NCBI RefSeq assembly: GCF_051961495.1
Contig: NZ_JBQCDF010000089.1
Coordinates: 1 to 15,256, forward strand
Origin: Cytophaga sp051961495
GTDB taxonomy: Bacteria; Bacteroidota; Bacteroidia; Cytophagales; Cytophagaceae
Direction: 5' to 3'
DNA length: 15,256 nt
Positions 14,301 to 15,256 of the stretch are shown here, piece after piece (position 1 is the first letter of the stretch; each line of letters starts with the position of its first letter). The translations under genes and the position numbers were made by a program. The notes under the pieces were generated by a model. It was not told the DNA's origin. It saw nothing but the letters and a program-made list of their open reading frames with translations, and ran no database searches.

Positions 14301-15256
14301 TGGACACAGCTGTTGTAAATGTAGTACTTGTACCCGTACAAATCGAATTTCCAGGGGTAGCAGTAATTACTACTGAAGGTGTAGGCGATGCGGTAATGGT
14401 AATAACTACTGAATTTGAAACTACTGGTGTAGTAGATGCACAAGCCGCATTGCTGGTCATTTCTACAGAATAGCTATCATTATCAGCTGCTGTTGTAGTT
14501 ACATAAGTCGCATTGGTAGCGCCTGCAATATAAGAAGAACCTAATTTCCACTTATAGCCAGGTGTTGGACCGCCATTGGTTGGTGTTGCAGTAAATGTTA
14601 TACTGGTTCCTGTGCAGATTGTTGAATTATTTGCCGATGCTGATACAGACGGAGTCAATATCGGATTCACGGTCATTACTATTGCATTACTTGTCGCTGT
14701 CAACGGACTCGCGCAGCTTGCATTGCTGGTAATTGTTACAGTATAACTATCACCATTTGCAGCAGTAGTCGTTGTGTAAGTCGAATTTGTCGCACCGGCA
14801 ATATTAATACCGCCCTTTTTCCACTGGTATGTTGGGGTTGTACCACCATTGGTTGGAGTTGCCGTAAACGTAACGCTCGCTCCTGCGCAAATTGCACCTG
14901 ACGGACTAGCAATAATAGAAACGGAAGGTGTTACTGTTGAAGTAACTGTCATTACGATTGCGGAACTTGTAGCAGTAGCCGGACTTGCACAAGTAGCGTT
15001 ACTGGTCATTGTTACTGTATAACTATCACCATTTGCAGCAGTAGTCGTTGTATACGTAGCATTGGTTTCGCCTGAAATGTTAACACCACCTTTTTTCCAC
15101 TGGTATGTTGGTGTAGAGCCACCATTCGTTGGCGTAGCAGTAAATGTTACACTTATTCCTGCGCATATTGTACCTATTGGACTAACAACAGTAGAAACAG
15201 AAGGAGTTACAGCAGGATTAACTGTCATAACAATTGCTGAACTTGTTGCCGAAACC
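11113..15256 (-). CDS. Giant secreted Ig-like repeat protein with T9SS sorting domain (partial, 5' end beyond the window)
   Basis: The 3' part of a very large surface or secreted protein, probably an adhesin or matrix protein. The frame stays open to the right edge, and the methionine at 15228 lies inside a repeat, so the true start is outside. The visible 1380 residues hold, in order, twelve Ig-like repeats of 89-92 residues, two divergent Ig-like domains (11665-11934 and 11386-11664) and a C-terminal sorting domain. Each of the twelve repeats has a cysteine in an ICAG-type motif and a second in an ACATP-type motif about 58 residues later, plus a core such as TYKWKLGSSYI. This fits one disulphide per beta-sandwich. 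Composition is rich in Thr, Ser, Asn and Ala, with few charges. Secretion by T9SS follows from the C-terminus. No enzyme domain is visible here, and ligand and role are unknown. Confidence 0.9.
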   Translation of the reverse strand, partial: VSATSSAIVMTVNPAVTPSVSTVVSPIGTICAGISVTFTATPTNGGSTPTYQWKKGGVNISGETNATYTTTTAANGDSYTVTMTSNATCASPATATSSAIVMTVTSTVTPSVSIIASPSGAICAGASVTFTATPTNGGTTPTYQWKKGGINIAGATNSTYTTTTAANGDSYTVTITSNASCASPLTATSNAIVMTVNPILTPSVSASANNSTICTGTSITFTATPTNGGPTPGYKWKLGSSYIAGATNATYVTTTAADNDSYSVEMTSNAACASTTPVVSNSVVITITASPTPSVVITATPGNSICTGTSTTFTTAVSNGGTPTYKWKKGASYISGATNDTYTSSSIANGDVYSVEIVSSLSCVTTPNATSNSITMTVNTPVTPSVSITSTGSTICAGASVSFTATPVNGGTPTYKWKLGSSYITGATNATYTTTSAANGDSYSVEMTSSAVCATPAIVTSSPIVMTVNPNLTTSVSITANNTSVCAGTNIIFTATPTNGGTTPAYKWKLGSSYITGATNVTFSTTTASNNDSYSVELTSNAACATPVTATSNPVVVTVNTGVTPTITATASATTICDGTSITFTSTQTGGGTPTYKWKLGSSYIAGETNSTYTTTTANNGDVYSVEMSSTASCASPGTVTSAGITITVNPTVVPFASITVSNTTICAGSSITFTAAPVNGGTPTYKWKLGSSYITGATGSTYTTTTAADGDAYSVEMVSNAACASPTTVTSNAIVIDVNPILIPSVSISANNSSTCSGSAIVFTATPTNGGSAPNYKWKLGSAYIAGATNSTYTTTTAMDGDSYSVEMISNATCATTAVKTSNSIVITITTSPSASVVISANPGTTICAGTLLKFTATPGNGGTAPTYQWNLNGSPVAGETNSTYSSSAFANGDKVSVSMVSNSSCVSDPNASSAETTIVVNPVLTPSVSIVASATTICAGESVTFTATPVNGGTPTYQWKAGSSNLSGATEATFTSSGFVNGNTISVEMTSTALCGLPSTVASNPVTMVVNPVVVPTVHITSSATAICPGGTVTLTASQTGGGTPTYKWKLNNNYISGATTSAYSTTTAVNNDSYTVEMTSSATCATPATLESNPVVITVNTQTVITQQPVDQSVCTLGNTVTFSVTATGANLTYQWKKGSTNLSNNSIFSGTQTKNLTITNVSASELALDYSVTVTGSCGVAVSNAVALSQSTTPISIVTQPTAQTVVTGGTISLTVAATGPSLTYQWKRNGIAIANDSRISGTNTSNLIITNAQVSDNYNDYVCILSSPCATTVNSTAVQVTVSSATSVSVGQAQGFNVYPNPNAGTFSLTNDYAPFEVEQIEIVSLEGVVVLTKSVSGRVELNEEILATELASGMYLLIIKGEGHQALVKIAIDK
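11935..15256 (-). repeat. Tandem array of twelve ~273-bp Ig-like coding repeats
   Basis: Repeat units in protein order have approximate bounds 15207-14932, 14931-14656, 14655-14383, 14382-14110, 14109-13840, 13839-13567, 13566-13294, 13293-13027, 13026-12754, 12753-12478, 12477-12205 and 12204-11935. The array continues to the right edge, where the last residues before repeat 1 (VSATSSAIVMTVNP) are the end of a further repeat. All units stay in frame, and lengths vary by at most three codons. At the DNA level units share short identical blocks, such as the segment encoding Y(K/Q)WK, but they are clearly diverged. Recent homogenisation is therefore not general. Confidence 0.93.

Noticed and set aside
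11935..15256. Regularly spaced repeats that could suggest a CRISPR array
   Set aside because: The period is about 273 bases, the units are diverged, and all are in one open protein frame. CRISPR repeats are short and near-identical.

Overview
The window reads as AT-rich chromosomal DNA from a gliding member of the Bacteroidota, most likely a Cytophaga-like member of the Cytophagales. The evidence is a gldC gliding gene, a giant surface protein ending in a type IX secretion (T9SS) sorting domain, a perfect Bacteroidota-type -7 box (TAnnTTTG) before a regulator gene, and a short, Bacteroidota-style truB. The species assignment is inference; no rRNA or tRNA gene is present.

Left part (1-2926, plus strand): a tight housekeeping cluster. 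It holds the 3' end of ftsX (cell division), a small two-helix DUF3098 membrane protein, uppP (undecaprenyl pyrophosphate phosphatase), truB (tRNA pseudouridine 55 synthase) and ribF (FAD synthetase/riboflavin kinase). Spacing is 4, 2 and 32 bases, and truB and ribF overlap by 4 bases, so the run is probably co-transcribed. It meets, with a single base between the stop codons, a minus-strand lipoprotein of the endonuclease/exonuclease/phosphatase fold (2928-3947). Divergent from that gene is a stand-alone gldC (4058-4393) closed by a strong intrinsic terminator.

Middle part (4514-11039, plus strand): a complete tripartite RND efflux system in the order TolC-like outer-membrane channel, lipoprotein periplasmic adaptor and HAE1-type inner-membrane pump. 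A TetR-family regulator gene follows. Two long perfect inverted repeats frame this block: 18-bp arms upstream of the channel gene and 16-bp arms between the pump and tetR. The second overlaps a TATATTTG promoter box. They are the best candidates for operators of the local regulator, though their sequences are largely different.

Right part (11060-15256, minus strand): a bidirectional terminator separates tetR from the convergent 3' end of a giant secreted protein. Its visible part is 1380 residues: twelve tandem Ig-like repeats of about 91 residues, each with a conserved cysteine pair, then two divergent Ig-like domains and a C-terminal T9SS sorting domain. The gene runs off the right edge. 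The array shows a second level of order, with repeats 2-4 and 6 resembling repeats 8-10 and 12, as if a six-repeat block had been duplicated.

I see no CRISPR array, insertion sequence, tRNA, prophage or defence system, and nothing that amounts to an undescribed system. The best leads are the two inverted repeats and the higher-order structure of the repeat protein.
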